The notes below the pieces were generated by a model, which searched no databases, was not told where the DNA came from, and was given only the letters and a program-made list of their open reading frames with translations. From the NCBI GenBank assembly GCA_016201275.1, contig JACQDB010000118.1, forward strand, positions 1 through 64,000: DNA of 64,000 nucleotides. The letters are read 5' to 3'. This DNA comes from Acidobacteriota bacterium. Its GTDB lineage: Bacteria; Acidobacteriota; Blastocatellia; UBA7656. Each line of letters begins with the position of its first letter. Positions within the stretch are counted from its first letter, which is position 1. Of this stretch, positions 37,829 through 48,805 are shown one piece after another. The position numbers were made by a program, and so were the translations under genes.

Positions 37829-40654
37829 ATGGCAATTAACAAAATCACCGTTCGCGGAGCCAGGCAGCACAATCTCAAAAACATCAGTCTGGAAATCCCC
37901 CGCAACCGTCTCACCGTTATCACAGGGCTTTCCGGTTCCGGCAAATCCAGCCTCGCTTTCGATACCATCTATGCCGAAGGCCAACGCCGCTATGTCGAAT
38001 CGCTGTCGGCGTATGCGCGCCAATTTCTCGATCAACTCGAAAAACCCGATGTGGATTCGATAGACGGCTTGTCACCGGCCATCTCCATCGAGCAGAAAAC
38101 CACTTCGCGCAGTCCGCGTTCAACCGTAGGCACAGTCACCGAAATTTATGATTACCTGCGCTTGCTGTTTTCTTCTATAGGCCAGCCGCATTGCCATCTG
38201 TGCGGACGACCGATTTCGCGGCAATCCATTGATCAAATTGTCCAACACCTCAGCCATCTGCCCGAAGGCGAGCGCGTCATGGTGCTTGCGCCAATTGTGC
38301 GTGGGCGCAAAGGCGAGTTCAAAAAAGAATTGGAAAAACTGGCGCGCTCCGGTTTTACACGCGCACGCATAGATGGCGAATTGCGCCAACTCGATGAAGA
38401 CATACGACTCGACAAACGCCGCAATCACACCATAGAAGTGGTTGTTGATCGTTTGTTAATCAAAGCCGGGGTGCAGAAACGGCTGGAAGATTCGGTGCAG
38501 ATAGCCGCCAAACTCACCGACGGGCAGGTGTTGATTTCGGTGGTGGACGGCGAAGAGCATCTCTATTCGGAAAAGATGGCCTGTCCGAATTGCAATGTTT
38601 CGATACCGACGCTGGAGCCGCGTTCGTTCTCTTTCAACAGCGCTTACGGGGCTTGCAAAGTCTGTCACGGTTTAGGCGTCAAAGCCGAAATCAATCCCGC
38701 GAAGTTGATCGGCAATCCCGCAACGCCCATCAATGAACAGGAGATGTTTCCCGCCGATCTGGGCATCAATAATCATCTGCGAAATGTCTTGAAGGCGCTG
38801 GCAAAACTCGTCGGGCTACCAGAAGAAACGCCGTTTGCCGACTTGCCGCAGAAGATGCAGGACGCCTTTTTTTACGGCTTGAAAGAACGCCTGACCTTGC
38901 ATTATGGCAACTACGAATATCGCGCCGAATGGAAAGGCGCAATCGCTTATTTGAACAAGTGCGCCTTTGAAGCCAAGAGCGAAACTGCCATCGCCGCTTT
39001 CGATGCGCTGATTTCGCAAGGCGTCTGTCCGCAGTGCAACGGCAAACGTCTGCAACCGGAATCGCTGGCGGTGAAGGTCGCCGGTCACACCATCGCCGCT
39101 TACACGGAGTTGCCGATTAAAGAAGCGGTGCGGGTTTTTCACGACATCAAACTCACGGACAGGGAAGAGAAGATTGCCGGTTTGATTTTGCGCGAAGTGC
39201 GCGAGCGTTTGAATTTTCTGGAAAAAGTCGGCCTCGGTTATTTGACTCTCGACAGAGGAGCGGCGACGCTGTCGGGCGGCGAAGGGCAACGCATACGGCT
39301 GGCTACGCAAATCGGCTCGCAACTGCGCGGCGTGTTGTATGTATTGGACGAGCCTTCGATTGGTCTGCACCCGCGCGACAATTTGAAATTGCTCGACACC
39401 CTCGAAAGACTCAGAGATTTGGGCAACACCGTGCTGGTCGTCGAACACGATGACGAGACCATACGCCGCGCCGATCACGTCATAGATTTAGGCCCCGGAG
39501 CGGGCGCACACGGCGGTCACATCGTCGCCGAAGGCACACCGCAACAGATTCTGGCGGCGACCGATTCTTTGACGGCGCGCTATATTTCCGGCGAGTTGAA
39601 AATCGCCGTGCCGGACCAACGCCGCCCCTCGAATGGCAAAGCGATTCGCGTTTTGGGCGCACGCGCTAACAATTTGAAGAACCTCGATGTGACCTTTCCT
39701 CTGGGTTTGTTCATCACCATCACGGGAGTTTCCGGCTCCGGCAAATCCACTCTGGTGGACGATATTTTGTATCGCTCGCTGGCAAAAAATCTGTACAACA
39801 GTTATGCCGAACCCGGCGAACATAAGGCGATTGAGGGACTGGAACACATAGACAAAGTGATAGAGATAGATCAATCGCCCATCGGACGCACGCCGCGCTC
39901 GAACCCTGCGACTTATACCGGCGTGTTCACGCACATACGCGAATTGTACGCGATGTTGCCGGAGTCGAAAGAGCGCGGTTACAAACCCGGACGCTTTTCC
40001 TTCAACGTCAAAGGCGGTCGTTGCGAAACCTGCGAAGGCGACGGCTTGAAACGCATAGAGATGAATTTTCTGCCAGACGTTTATGTGCTGTGCGATGTGT
40101 GTCGAGGGGGGCGCTATAACCGCGAAACGCTTTCGGTGCGTTTCAAAGGCAAATCCATAGCCGATTTATTGGACACCACGATTGAAGAGGCGTTGCCGCT
40201 ATTGGAAAACATTCCGCAGATCAAAGTGAAATTGCAGACCTTGCTGGATGTCGGTTTGGGTTATATCAAACTCGGACAATCGGCGACTACGTTATCGGGC
40301 GGCGAAGCGCAACGCATCAAGCTGTCGAAAGAGTTGTCGAAGCGCGCCACTGGACGCACGCTTTATATATTGGACGAGCCGACCACCGGATTGCATTTTG
40401 AAGACGTGCGAAAATTGCTCGACGTATTGCATCAACTGGTTTCGTTAGGCAACACGGTTTTAGTTGTCGAGCATAATCTGGATGTGATGAAGAGCGCCGA
40501 CTGGATTATAGATTTAGGCCCCGAAGGCGGCGAAGAAGGCGGGCGCATTGTCGCCGAAGGGACGCCTGAAGAGGTGGCGCGCAATCGCCGCTCGTTCACC
40601 GGGCAAGCCTTGAAGTCTCTGCTTAACGGGCATCTGAAACGCAAACTGGTGTAA
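37829..40654 (+). CDS. uvrA: UvrABC excinuclease subunit A
   Basis: UvrA dimers scan DNA and load UvrB at lesions. The 941-aa length is standard. Two ABC ATPase modules are visible: Walker [16 protein letters not shown] near residue 30 and [15 protein letters not shown] near 635, with LSGGE signatures ([17 protein letters not shown] and [13 protein letters not shown]). Zinc-binding cysteines are in CPNCN...CKVC and CETCEGDG...CDVCRG. I use ATG 37829 (after AAAGGGA) instead of 37742, since [19 protein letters not shown] is the family N-terminus. Confidence 0.97.
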   Translation: MAINKITVRGARQHNLKNISLEIPRNRLTVITGLSGSGKSSLAFDTIYAEGQRRYVESLSAYARQFLDQLEKPDVDSIDGLSPAISIEQKTTSRSPRSTVGTVTEIYDYLRLLFSSIGQPHCHLCGRPISRQSIDQIVQHLSHLPEGERVMVLAPIVRGRKGEFKKELEKLARSGFTRARIDGELRQLDEDIRLDKRRNHTIEVVVDRLLIKAGVQKRLEDSVQIAAKLTDGQVLISVVDGEEHLYSEKMACPNCNVSIPTLEPRSFSFNSAYGACKVCHGLGVKAEINPAKLIGNPATPINEQEMFPADLGINNHLRNVLKALAKLVGLPEETPFADLPQKMQDAFFYGLKERLTLHYGNYEYRAEWKGAIAYLNKCAFEAKSETAIAAFDALISQGVCPQCNGKRLQPESLAVKVAGHTIAAYTELPIKEAVRVFHDIKLTDREEKIAGLILREVRERLNFLEKVGLGYLTLDRGAATLSGGEGQRIRLATQIGSQLRGVLYVLDEPSIGLHPRDNLKLLDTLERLRDLGNTVLVVEHDDETIRRADHVIDLGPGAGAHGGHIVAEGTPQQILAATDSLTARYISGELKIAVPDQRRPSNGKAIRVLGARANNLKNLDVTFPLGLFITITGVSGSGKSTLVDDILYRSLAKNLYNSYAEPGEHKAIEGLEHIDKVIEIDQSPIGRTPRSNPATYTGVFTHIRELYAMLPESKERGYKPGRFSFNVKGGRCETCEGDGLKRIEMNFLPDVYVLCDVCRGGRYNRETLSVRFKGKSIADLLDTTIEEALPLLENIPQIKVKLQTLLDVGLGYIKLGQSATTLSGGEAQRIKLSKELSKRATGRTLYILDEPTTGLHFEDVRKLLDVLHQLVSLGNTVLVVEHNLDVMKSADWIIDLGPEGGEEGGRIVAEGTPEEVARNRRSFTGQALKSLLNGHLKRKLV

Positions 40655-40788
40655 CTGCGATTTGGCAGTCGCATCAGTAAACCTTTTTCATTGTTCCTTT
40701 TTTTTGGTATGTTTTTTCTGCTCGCCGGATTATCATTGCGCCAGACAACATAGTTGGGAATTCACGCAAATTAAAAGGAGAGAAATAA

Positions 40789-41328
40789 ATGATGAAAAAA
40801 TCTTGCCTGACGGCATTGCTGTTGCTGTTTTGCTCAGTGGGTTTTGCTATCCATACCCCGAACCACAACACGGTTTATGCCGCACCTGCACCCGTAGCCG
40901 GAACTGCGGTGGTCGGGGCGACCGATATTTTGTTGCTGACCTGCATGGATTATCGTTTGACCGACGACATCACCCGCTACATGGATCACGAAGGGTTGAG
41001 TAAAAAATACGATCATATCGTGTTGGCAGGCGCATCGCTGGGCGCAAGCACTGCGAAATTTCCGAGTTGGGGAAAGACCTTCTGGGAACATCTGCAAGTG
41101 GCCATAGACCTGCATCACATACACAAGGTGATGATTTTAGATCACAAGGATTGCGGCGCGTACAAAGTGATTCTCGGCGAAGATGCCGTGAAAACTCCCG
41201 AACTGGAATTGAAAGCTCATACGGCGCAATTGAACAATTTGAAGAAACAGATCAGCGCGCAGTATCCGAAACTGGAAGTCGAGATGCTGTTGATGAGCCT
41301 GAATGGCGATGTAGCCGAAATTCACTGA
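40789..41328 (+). CDS. Exported carbonic-anhydrase-like protein (beta class)
   Basis: The 179-aa protein has a signal peptide (LTALLLLFCSVGFA) and a beta-carbonic-anhydrase-like core. LLTCMDYRLTDDI contains the C-x-D-x-R pattern and ILDHKDCGAYKV the H-x-x-C pair, together the usual zinc ligands. It therefore may hydrate CO2 in the periplasm. It is shorter than typical enzymes at the C-terminus, and the first motif has the spacing MDYR, as in many beta enzymes. An alternative is a related hydrolase of the superfamily. It follows uvrA but has its own ribosome site (AAAGGAGAG). Confidence 0.75.
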   Translation: MMKKSCLTALLLLFCSVGFAIHTPNHNTVYAAPAPVAGTAVVGATDILLLTCMDYRLTDDITRYMDHEGLSKKYDHIVLAGASLGASTAKFPSWGKTFWEHLQVAIDLHHIHKVMILDHKDCGAYKVILGEDAVKTPELELKAHTAQLNNLKKQISAQYPKLEVEMLLMSLNGDVAEIH

Positions 41329-41615
41329 AGCCGGAAAAACGGCGCGCCTTTTGCCACGACTTCTTTATCATCACGCGAAGTTGTGCATAGCTGCACGCTG
41401 GCGATTAATTTATAACCGCAAAAAGCATTCGCCCGGTTCGGCTCTTTAGAATTGGACGGATGCTTTCTTTCCTTGCCATAATGGATGCCGAATCATAAAC
41501 TAGCCCGACAAAAATGCGGCACAATGCGGTATTGCTCCTTACCTAGGAACAACGATTTTTGTGCAACGATGGCTTGGGAATTTCTGTAGAGTTTGGCAGT
41601 CATTCAGGACGGGGA

Positions 41616-42194
41616 ATGGAAGAACGGATTAAACGCTACGCGCAAGCGAGCATCGCAATCAAACAACATTTTTTTCAGCACCACGCCAGCGCCATCGCGC
41701 AGGCGGTGAATGTGTTGGTCGCAGCAATTCAAGCGGGCGGCAAAGTGCTGCTCTTTGGCAATGGCGGCTCGGCTGCCGACGCCCAACACATCGCTGCTGA
41801 ACTGGTGAACCGTTTGACTTATGACCGTCCGCCGATAGCCGCTATTGCCTTGACCACCGATACTTCGATTCTCACTTCGATAGGTAATGACTCTTCTTTT
41901 GAAGAAGTGTTTGAACGCCAACTGTGCGCCTTGGGTCGAGCCGGTGACGTAGCCATAGCGATTTCCACTAGCGGCAATTCGCCCAACGTGATTCGCGCCG
42001 TCGAAGCAGCGCGCCGTTTGAATATGAAAGTGGTGGGCTTGAGCGGACGCGACGGCGGCAAACTCGCGGCGTTGTGCGATGTCGCCTTGATTGTTGAAGC
42101 TCACAACACTCAGCACATACAGGAGACCCACATCACCTTGGCGCACCTGTTGTGCGAGTTGATTCAGGAGGCGGTGTTTCCGCAAGAGCGATAA
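41616..42194 (+). CDS. gmhA: Phosphoheptose isomerase (SIS domain)
   Basis: This 192-aa enzyme converts sedoheptulose 7-phosphate to glycero-manno-heptose 7-phosphate for lipopolysaccharide cores or S-layer glycans. LFGNGGSAADAQHIAAELVNR, TSIGNDSSFEEVF and STSGNSPNVIRAVEAAR are the GmhA signatures; EAHNTQHIQETHITLAHLLCELIQ completes the active site. I start it at ATG 41616 (after AGGACGGGG), which gives exactly the usual length; the track start is too early. Confidence 0.93.
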   Translation: MEERIKRYAQASIAIKQHFFQHHASAIAQAVNVLVAAIQAGGKVLLFGNGGSAADAQHIAAELVNRLTYDRPPIAAIALTTDTSILTSIGNDSSFEEVFERQLCALGRAGDVAIAISTSGNSPNVIRAVEAARRLNMKVVGLSGRDGGKLAALCDVALIVEAHNTQHIQETHITLAHLLCELIQEAVFPQER

Positions 42195-42319
42195 AGCGAA
42201 GCGGGCTTGATGATTTGAAACTGTTTTATTGCGTTGCTGTCGCAGAAGAATTGTCAATCAAGGGAAATTCGATCAACGCTTGCCCGACCAATTGGGAAAC
42301 GCGAACAAGGGAGACGATA

Positions 42320-42667
42320 ATGCGTAGATTTGATGTGAAGCGCCGAGCGACGATTGAAGAGGCGATGATTCAATTGCCTGGGCCGCAAGGCGAATTGTAC
42401 GTTTCGGTTTTTGAACACGGCAGCCTGACCGTCGAAGTCTATGTGCCGCACCAAACCGATTTGCAAACACCGCACAGCCGCGACGAAGCTTATGTCGTGG
42501 TGCAAGGCTCCGGCGAATTCGTCAATGAAGATCAACGCATGGGGTTCGAGCCGGGGGATTTTTTATTTGCCGCCGCCGGAGAAACCCATCGCTTCGAAAA
42601 TTTCAGCGACGACCTGGTTGTTTGGGTTTTATTTTACGGCCCCGAAGGTGGCGAAAACAGACAGTGA
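42320..42667 (+). CDS. Cupin-domain protein
   Basis: The 115-aa protein is a single conserved barrel. TPHSRDEAYVVVQGSGEF and FEPGDFLFAAAGETHRFEN are the two cupin motifs with the His/Glu metal ligands. The activity is unspecified; sugar epimerase/isomerase or sensor functions are common. I use ATG 42320 preceded by AGGGAG rather than the far upstream track start, which overlaps gmhA. It follows gmhA by 125 bases in the same direction. Confidence 0.85.
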   Translation: MRRFDVKRRATIEEAMIQLPGPQGELYVSVFEHGSLTVEVYVPHQTDLQTPHSRDEAYVVVQGSGEFVNEDQRMGFEPGDFLFAAAGETHRFENFSDDLVVWVLFYGPEGGENRQ

Positions 42668-42829
42668 AGCGTGAAGCGGTTCAGGCATCTTCATCATCGC
42701 CATGTACCAATCGCCAATCACGCATCACTTCTCATTCATCGCCGGTCGCCGTTGGCTGTCAGCCATGACAATTCATGGCGCGTAGTTCAGGCTGCACTAT
42801 TCATAGTTCTTGCTTCACCATGCATTGAT

Positions 42830-43780
42830 ATGTCCTGTTATTCAGTCCAGCCTCTCGATATAACCAAGCTTGCGACCTATCCGTTAGCGGCGCGGCAGAG
42901 TAAAGTTACGACCGCAGATTTCGCCCAGCCCTTAACCGATGGTGCATCCGTGAACGAGTTTTTCAACGCCTTGCCCAATATTCTGGCGGCTAAAGATTTG
43001 CGCGAACTGGCCAGCTTGATTCGCGCAGCAAAGCGCCAACAACGCCCTGTCATTGTTGGCTTGGGCGGTCACGTCATTAAAACCGGAGTGGCTCCTGTGC
43101 TGATAGATTTATTGCAGCGCGGCTTGGTTTCCGCGCTGGTGATGAACGGCGCGGCGATGATACACGATTTCGAGATCGCTCTGGTTGGGCAAACCTCCGA
43201 AGACGTGGATGCCACGCTGGGCAGCGGCGCATTCGGCATGGCCGAAGAGACCGGAACCTTCATCAACGCGGCGATCAATCAAGGCGCGACGGACGGTTTG
43301 GGCATGGGCGAAAGCGTGGCGCGCCATCTGCACTCCCTGAACCCGCCGCACGCCGAGCAATCGTTGCTGTGCGCTTCGTATGAAGCCCGCGTACCGCTGA
43401 CCGTTCACGTCGCTCTCGGTACAGACATTATTCATATACACCGCAACGCCGACGGCGCAAGTCTGGGCAAAACTTCGCTACAGGATTTTCGCCTGCTCTG
43501 TGCCCTGGTGCGCGAGTTGCACGAAGGCGGCGTCTATTTGAATATAGGCTCGGCGGTCATTCTGCCGGAGGTCTTTTTGAAGACCGTGACGGTGGTTCGC
43601 AATCTCGGTTACGCATTAAACGATTTCACCACCGCGAACTTCGATTTCCTTCAACACTATCGCCCCTTGACCAACGTAGTGAAGCGTCCAGTGGCTGGCG
43701 TCGGGCGCGGCTACTCGTTCACTGGTCATCACGAAATCATGATTCCGCTGCTGGCGGCGGCGATTCTCGAAGCCTCGTAA
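42830..43780 (+). CDS. Conserved protein of unknown function
   Basis: The 316-aa protein has conserved-looking blocks: PVIVGLGGHVIKTGVAPVLI, VMNGAAMIHDFEIALVGQTS, LGTDIIHIHRNADGASLG and NIGSAVILPEVFLKTV. These suggest a Rossmann-like fold; I recall similar proteins near heptose or LPS genes and, more distantly, deoxyhypusine-synthase-like enzymes, but cannot assign an activity. The track start (42671) adds an unusual His-rich tail; ATG 42830 gives MSCYSVQPLDITKLATYP and is preferred, although no ribosome site is visible. Confidence 0.7.
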   Translation: MSCYSVQPLDITKLATYPLAARQSKVTTADFAQPLTDGASVNEFFNALPNILAAKDLRELASLIRAAKRQQRPVIVGLGGHVIKTGVAPVLIDLLQRGLVSALVMNGAAMIHDFEIALVGQTSEDVDATLGSGAFGMAEETGTFINAAINQGATDGLGMGESVARHLHSLNPPHAEQSLLCASYEARVPLTVHVALGTDIIHIHRNADGASLGKTSLQDFRLLCALVRELHEGGVYLNIGSAVILPEVFLKTVTVVRNLGYALNDFTTANFDFLQHYRPLTNVVKRPVAGVGRGYSFTGHHEIMIPLLAAAILEAS

Positions 43781-43815
43781 AACCTGACTTGCAGGCGTCC
43801 AAGGAGTTTGGCGTA

Positions 43816-44796
43816 GTGCAGTTTTCCCTTGATAAAACTCAAAAGAGCGGCTTGTTTGAACAGGCGCGGGAACAATTAATCACAGCGCTGCACATGGGGC
43901 GTCTGCGTTCCGGCGACCGCTTGCCGAGCGTGCGTCAGATGGCGCTTCGCAACAACCTGAATAGCAAAACCGCGTTTGCCATTTATCAAAAACTAAAAGA
44001 CGAAGGCTACATCGAAATCCGCACCGGCTCCGGCGCGTATGTCTCGGACGTGGACAAACTGGATTTGAATCAAACCTACTGCCTGTCCATGTTTCAATTG
44101 ATTCAAGCGAATCTGGCGCAGGCCAGTCAATTGAAAATCGCCCCGCGCCAATATCTGGAACTGGTGAAAAACTTCATCGAAAAATCGCAACTCCAAGAGA
44201 TTCAAGTGGCGGTCTTTGAATGCAATCAGGAGCAAGTCAATCTCTTTTCCAGCGAAATCTCGAAGCACTTGAAAGTTCAAGTCTTCCCGGTGATGCTCGA
44301 CAAACTGGCACGCCCCGACGCTAGATTGACACGGCTGCTGGGGCGCATGGATTATTTCATCACCACCGATTATCACCTCGCACAGGTACGAGAACTGGGC
44401 GACCACTATCGCAAAAAGACCATACATATTCGCCTGAATCCAAACTTTGTGCCGGCCTTGATTGCCGCCGCACGGCGTGGCAAATTGCTGATGATTGTTT
44501 CGGACGCCAATTTCTTTCCGGCCTTCCGCCGCAACATGATCAGCATAGGCATTGCGCCGCATCTGCTTGACCACATCATCGCCACCGACGATCAGAACCT
44601 TTCGCGGGTGCGACAATTGGCGGCACGCGCCCGTTCTTTTTATCTGTCGCCGATCTGCAACCCGGCAGTCCGTCAACACATCCCCGAAGGCGTCAAAGAG
44701 ATCAAGCTCGACACCATGCTTGCGGAAGAATCGCTGGAAATACTCGAAGCCGTCATGCTCTTTCATCCTCAGAACCCCGCTCTCCCAACGCTGTAA
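43816..44796 (+). CDS. GntR-family transcriptional regulator
   Basis: The protein (326 aa) has an N-terminal winged-helix domain (LFEQAREQLITALHMGRLRSGDRLPSVRQMALRNNLNSKTAFAIYQKL) with the GntR helix-turn-helix, then a 240-residue effector part resembling a periplasmic-binding-like fold rather than an aminotransferase. I use GTG 43816, nine bases after AAGGAG, instead of TTG 43789. It follows the unknown protein by 35 bases, and is the last gene before the receptor region. It may control the gmhA-cupin cluster or the Oar-like receptor; neither is shown. Confidence 0.85.
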   Translation: MQFSLDKTQKSGLFEQAREQLITALHMGRLRSGDRLPSVRQMALRNNLNSKTAFAIYQKLKDEGYIEIRTGSGAYVSDVDKLDLNQTYCLSMFQLIQANLAQASQLKIAPRQYLELVKNFIEKSQLQEIQVAVFECNQEQVNLFSSEISKHLKVQVFPVMLDKLARPDARLTRLLGRMDYFITTDYHLAQVRELGDHYRKKTIHIRLNPNFVPALIAAARRGKLLMIVSDANFFPAFRRNMISIGIAPHLLDHIIATDDQNLSRVRQLAARARSFYLSPICNPAVRQHIPEGVKEIKLDTMLAEESLEILEAVMLFHPQNPALPTL

Positions 44797-45039
44797 TCTC
44801 CTGTATGGAAAAGAGAGCAATGAGGAAAGTGCTTTGTCGTTGCGTCTGTGGGCGGAAACTTTTGATGGCGATCTTTGCCGCTTGAAGACCGGGCTACAAA
44901 ATCTGGTAGTGCTAAAAAGTAATGCTGAAGGAGGAAGGATTGAACTCATAAGTAATTGAACTTATGAATAGCGCCTACGGAGCTAAACCATATAGCGAAT
45001 TTCATTTGCCCACGACCATGACACTGGGTTGAGAGGCTG

Positions 45040-45070
45040 GTTGAGAGGCGGTCACAGACCGTTTCTCAAC
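45040..45070. repeat. Palindromic intergenic repeat (GCGGTC/GACC family)
   Basis: GTTGAGAGGCGGTC and GACCGTTTCTCAAC form a short hairpin with CACA at the centre; the arms are mostly complementary. It matches the copy at 2.4 kb but lacks its central part. Confidence 0.65.
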
Positions 45071-45098
45071 CCATCGCACATCTCTGCAAGCCGCTATA

Positions 45099-45261
45099 AG
45101 GATTGTGGATGAAATAACCTGCAAAACTTGAGAGATTTTCCAATGCCCTGTACGGGCGACCCTGCGGTGGTCGCTTCTCCTTGAAATCCATTAGCTTTCG
45201 AGGAGGCGCGACCGCAGAGGGTCGCCCGTACAAGGTTGCACCTTATTTCATCCACACTCCT
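45099..45261. repeat. MITE-like palindromic element, copy 2
   Basis: The ends AGGATTGTGGATGAAATAA and TTATTTCATCCACACTCCT are complementary. The core carries two facing TACGGGCGACCCT arms (CCTGTACGGGCGACCCTGC and GAGGGTCGCCCGTACAAGG), with a 50-base non-palindromic centre. It is 163 bases long and lies upstream of the receptor gene. Confidence 0.75.
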
Positions 45262-45399
45262 AAGTCGCTGCTACAGAGCGAAACCGGCGCAGTGGGTTGC
45301 TGGTCGAGCCTTACTTTTTTCGCGCTACCCAAAATCTTTTCCTTGCTCACCCAGATAACCCATTGCCCACGTATGAAACTGGAACGGTTTCGCCAATCG

Positions 45400-45433
45400 C
45401 GTAAATTGTTCCATTTATCTGGAACAATTTACG
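45400..45433. promoter_or_regulatory. Perfect 13-base palindrome, probable operator for the Oar-like receptor
   Basis: CGTAAATTGTTCC and GGAACAATTTACG are perfect inverted copies separated by eight bases. It is AT-rich in a GC-rich context and is not followed by a T-run, so it looks like a dimeric repressor site. It lies about 230 bases before the receptor start. The nearby GntR regulator is one candidate binder. Confidence 0.65.
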
Positions 45434-45666
45434 TGCTACACTTCCTGAGCAATCAGCAGGAAATATTTACAAAAGAATTCGGGCGGCAGGTCTTTGGTGG
45501 CGGCAGACAAGGCGTCTCTTCATACCTGAGTTTGGCCCTGCAATCCTGAATATTGATGGCTATCGGAGCAGGCATAAACTCGGCGTTCACACCTGCGCTT
45601 TTCCGCCCAGCCCACCGCCGATGTTGTCGCTGCCCGGTCTTTAGCGTGTCGCATTAGGAGGCAGAT

Positions 45667-48600
45667 ATGAATACTCGATCAAACGGCGTCAGGTTGTTGA
45701 CCTGCGCCATGATCATGGCGTTCTTTTTTACTACGATTGCGCCTGTGCTGGCGCAGTCAACGGCGACTCTGCAAGGCGCAGTTACCGACCCTTCCGGGGC
45801 TGTCGTCGCCAATGTCAAAATCATCATTCGCAATCAGGCCACTGGCTTTGAGCGCACCGTGCAAAGCGACAGCAGCGGCAATTATCAAGCGGCGGCGCTG
45901 CCCATAGGCGTCTATCGCATAGAAGTTCGCGCCGACGGCTTTCAAGCGCAAGTGATTAATGAACTGACGCTGCAAGTCAGTCAAACCGTGGTGCAGAATT
46001 TTCAACTCACCATCGGCGGCGTTACTCAGGAAGTCAATGTCACCGCCGAGGCTCCGGTCGTAGATACTTCCACTATCACCGTCGGCCAGGTTATCAATCA
46101 AAAGACGGTGCAGGAGATTCCGCTCAACGGGCGGCACTTCGTGGATTTGGGCTTGCTCATCGCCGGTTCGGTGACGCCGCCGCAGAGTGGCTTTTTAACC
46201 GCGCCGCTCAGAGGGCAAGGCTCTTTTGCTTTCAACACGGCGGGCAATCGCGAAGACACCGTGAACTTCATGGTCAACGGCATTAACCTTAACGACATGG
46301 TGCAAAATCAGATTACTTTTCAACCGTCCATCAACACGGTGCAGGAATTCAAGGTTGATAATTCGACCTTCAGCGCCGAATATGGACGCAACTCCGGCGC
46401 TATCGTCAACATTGCGACGCGCTCAGGCACCAATGCCTATCACGGCGAAGCCTTCGAGTTCATACGCAACGAGGCGTTGGATGCGCGCAACTTTTTTGAC
46501 CGCACCAAACCGCCGTTCAAGCGCAATCAATTCGGCGGCGCTTTCGGTGGCCCGATTCGCAAAGATCAATCGTTCTTCTTTTTCAGCTATGAAGGCTTGC
46601 GCCAGCGTCAGGGCTTGACCTTAAACAGCGGCGTCTTGAGCGAAGCCCAAAGAGCGCTGGTCACCGACCCTGTGGCAAAAAAATTGCTTGACTTCATCCC
46701 CCACGCCAATGCTCCATTGGATCGCTTTCTTGGCGCTGACACCGCGCCGGTCAATATAGACCAGTGGACTGGCGATGTCAGCCACATACTCGGCAAAAAC
46801 GACCGCATACACGGCTACTATGCCTTTCAACGTGACCGGCGCGGCGAGCCGAATTTGCAAGGCAACACGATTCCCGGATTCGGCGACACCCGGCAATCAC
46901 GCCGCCAGATTTTCACCCTCAATGAAACCCATACCTTCGGGCCGAAGTTGGTGAACGAAGCGCGCTTCGGCTTCAATCGCATACACATCACCTTTACGCC
47001 GAACGCGCTGCTCAACCCCGCCGATTTCGGCATCAACAACGGCATACGCGAAGCCATAGGCTTGCCGCAAATTTCCATAGGCGGCATTGGTTTGAACTTC
47101 GGCGGCCCGGCGGGCTTTCCACAAGGGCGCGGCGATATGACTTTCGTTGCTGCCGATACGGCGAGCCTTTTGCAAGGCAATCACTCGCTCAAATTCGGCG
47201 GCGAATTTCGTCGTTTCCTGAATAACAATTTTAATAAGAACAACGGCGCGTTCAATTTTGCCAGCGCCACCGATTTTCTCAGAGGCACGGCCAATGGCTT
47301 TAACGTCACCATAGGCGATGTGTCGAGCAGCATTGCCACCGGCGCGCTCGGTTTCTTCGCGCAAGACAATTGGAAGATCAAGCCGAACCTGACCTTGGAA
47401 CTGGGCTTGCGTTATGACTGGTTCATGTCGCCCACCGAACGCTTCAATCGCTTCGTATCGTTTGACCCTAAGCAGAGGGCTTTGGTGCGCGTCGGCAACG
47501 GGCTGGAGCAGATTTACCAAACCAATCACAATCTGCAACCGCGAGTCGGTTTCGCCTGGGACCCGTTCAATGACGGCAAGACCAGCGTGCGCGGCGGCTA
47601 TGCGATACTCGCCGATCAACCGGTGACCAACCTGGTAACCGGCACGGCTTCGAATCCGCCGCTGGCGACGCCGCTTACCTTTAACGGCACGATTCGTTTC
47701 GATAACGCTTTGACGACAGCGGGTGCTGCAGGGCTGGCTCCTGCGGCGGTCAACAGCGAATTCAACAATGCCTATATACAATCGTGGAATTTGAATGTCC
47801 AACGCGAAATCACCAAAAGTCTGGGACTACAAGTTGGCTACATCGGCTCGAAAGGCACGCATTTGCGAATCTCGCGCAATCTGAATCAACTCCGCAACGG
47901 GGTGCGTCCGTTCCCGACGATTGCCACCAGCAGCGCCATTCTCCCCGGCGCTGCGGTGGGCAATATCATACAGGTTGATAGCGGCGGCAACTCCGACTAC
48001 AACGCCTTGTGGGTGACGGCCAAGCAAAGGCTGGCGCGTGGATTGCAGTTCAATGCCTCTTATACGTGGTCGAAATCGCTCGATTACAATTCGCTGAACT
48101 CGCAAGGCGTGGTGGTGCAGGACAGCAACAATATACGCGGCGACCGTGGGCTTTCGGACTATGATGCGCGCCATCGCTTCGTCATCAGCGGGTTGTACGA
48201 GTTGCCTTTCAAAGGCAATCGTCTGGTTGAAGGCTGGCAGTTGTCCACCATCGTGCAACTGCAAAGCGGCAATCCGGTAAATATACTGGCAGGCAATCCG
48301 TTGGCGATTCCCGGCACCACCATCGGTGGCGCAAACATCGCCGCCCTGACCGGCATCGCTACTTTGCGGCCTGATGTGGTGGGCAATATTCAAACTCTCG
48401 GTCGCGTGACGCAGTGGTTCACCAACAAAGTTTGCGACCCGCGTGCGCCCGGTGGTTGTCCGGCGGGGTCGGTCTTTGCGCTGCCTGTAGCCAGCGGCAA
48501 TGTCTTTCACTTTGGCAATCTCGGTCGCAATGTCATCATCGGGCCGGGGTTCACCAATACCGATTTTTCGGTGTTGAAAAATACCAAGATTGCCGAAAGC

Positions 48601-48780
48601 CTGCGCGTGCAATTTCGCGCCGAGGTCTTCGACATTTTCAATCACGCCAATTTCGGTCAGCCGGGTCGAGTGGCGCAGGTCGGCAGCACGACCTTTGGCG
48701 TCATCACCAACACGCGCTTTGCGACCGGTGATTCCGGCTCCTCCAGGCAAATCCAGTTCGCTCTGAAGTTCATTTTCTAG
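45667..48780 (+). CDS. Oar-like TonB-dependent outer-membrane receptor
   Basis: The 1037-aa protein has a signal peptide (MIMAFFFTTIAPVLAQ), a carboxypeptidase-regulatory-like domain (TATLQGAVTDPSGAVVANVKI to about residue 115), a plug-like region with TVQEIPLNGRHFVDL, and a long beta-barrel. It ends in RQIQFALKFIF with the C-terminal aromatic residue typical of outer-membrane barrels. Such receptors are greatly expanded in Acidobacteriota and probably import polymers or peptides with TonB energy. It starts after AGGAGG and ends at a strong terminator. The truncated copy at 18.3 kb is a paralogue. Confidence 0.93.
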   Translation: MNTRSNGVRLLTCAMIMAFFFTTIAPVLAQSTATLQGAVTDPSGAVVANVKIIIRNQATGFERTVQSDSSGNYQAAALPIGVYRIEVRADGFQAQVINELTLQVSQTVVQNFQLTIGGVTQEVNVTAEAPVVDTSTITVGQVINQKTVQEIPLNGRHFVDLGLLIAGSVTPPQSGFLTAPLRGQGSFAFNTAGNREDTVNFMVNGINLNDMVQNQITFQPSINTVQEFKVDNSTFSAEYGRNSGAIVNIATRSGTNAYHGEAFEFIRNEALDARNFFDRTKPPFKRNQFGGAFGGPIRKDQSFFFFSYEGLRQRQGLTLNSGVLSEAQRALVTDPVAKKLLDFIPHANAPLDRFLGADTAPVNIDQWTGDVSHILGKNDRIHGYYAFQRDRRGEPNLQGNTIPGFGDTRQSRRQIFTLNETHTFGPKLVNEARFGFNRIHITFTPNALLNPADFGINNGIREAIGLPQISIGGIGLNFGGPAGFPQGRGDMTFVAADTASLLQGNHSLKFGGEFRRFLNNNFNKNNGAFNFASATDFLRGTANGFNVTIGDVSSSIATGALGFFAQDNWKIKPNLTLELGLRYDWFMSPTERFNRFVSFDPKQRALVRVGNGLEQIYQTNHNLQPRVGFAWDPFNDGKTSVRGGYAILADQPVTNLVTGTASNPPLATPLTFNGTIRFDNALTTAGAAGLAPAAVNSEFNNAYIQSWNLNVQREITKSLGLQVGYIGSKGTHLRISRNLNQLRNGVRPFPTIATSSAILPGAAVGNIIQVDSGGNSDYNALWVTAKQRLARGLQFNASYTWSKSLDYNSLNSQGVVVQDSNNIRGDRGLSDYDARHRFVISGLYELPFKGNRLVEGWQLSTIVQLQSGNPVNILAGNPLAIPGTTIGGANIAALTGIATLRPDVVGNIQTLGRVTQWFTNKVCDPRAPGGCPAGSVFALPVASGNVFHFGNLGRNVIIGPGFTNTDFSVLKNTKIAESLRVQFRAEVFDIFNHANFGQPGRVAQVGSTTFGVITNTRFATGDSGSSRQIQFALKFIF

Positions 48781-48805
48781 CTCTCTCGTATCCTCCTGTA
48801 ATCTC

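Larger units (their letters stand above)
44797..45666. other. Long spacer upstream of the Oar-like receptor
   Basis: This 870-base stretch has no convincing gene (45181-45549 is a shadow). It contains a GCGGTC-type hairpin, a MITE-like element and a perfect operator-like palindrome, in that order, before the receptor start. Confidence 0.5.
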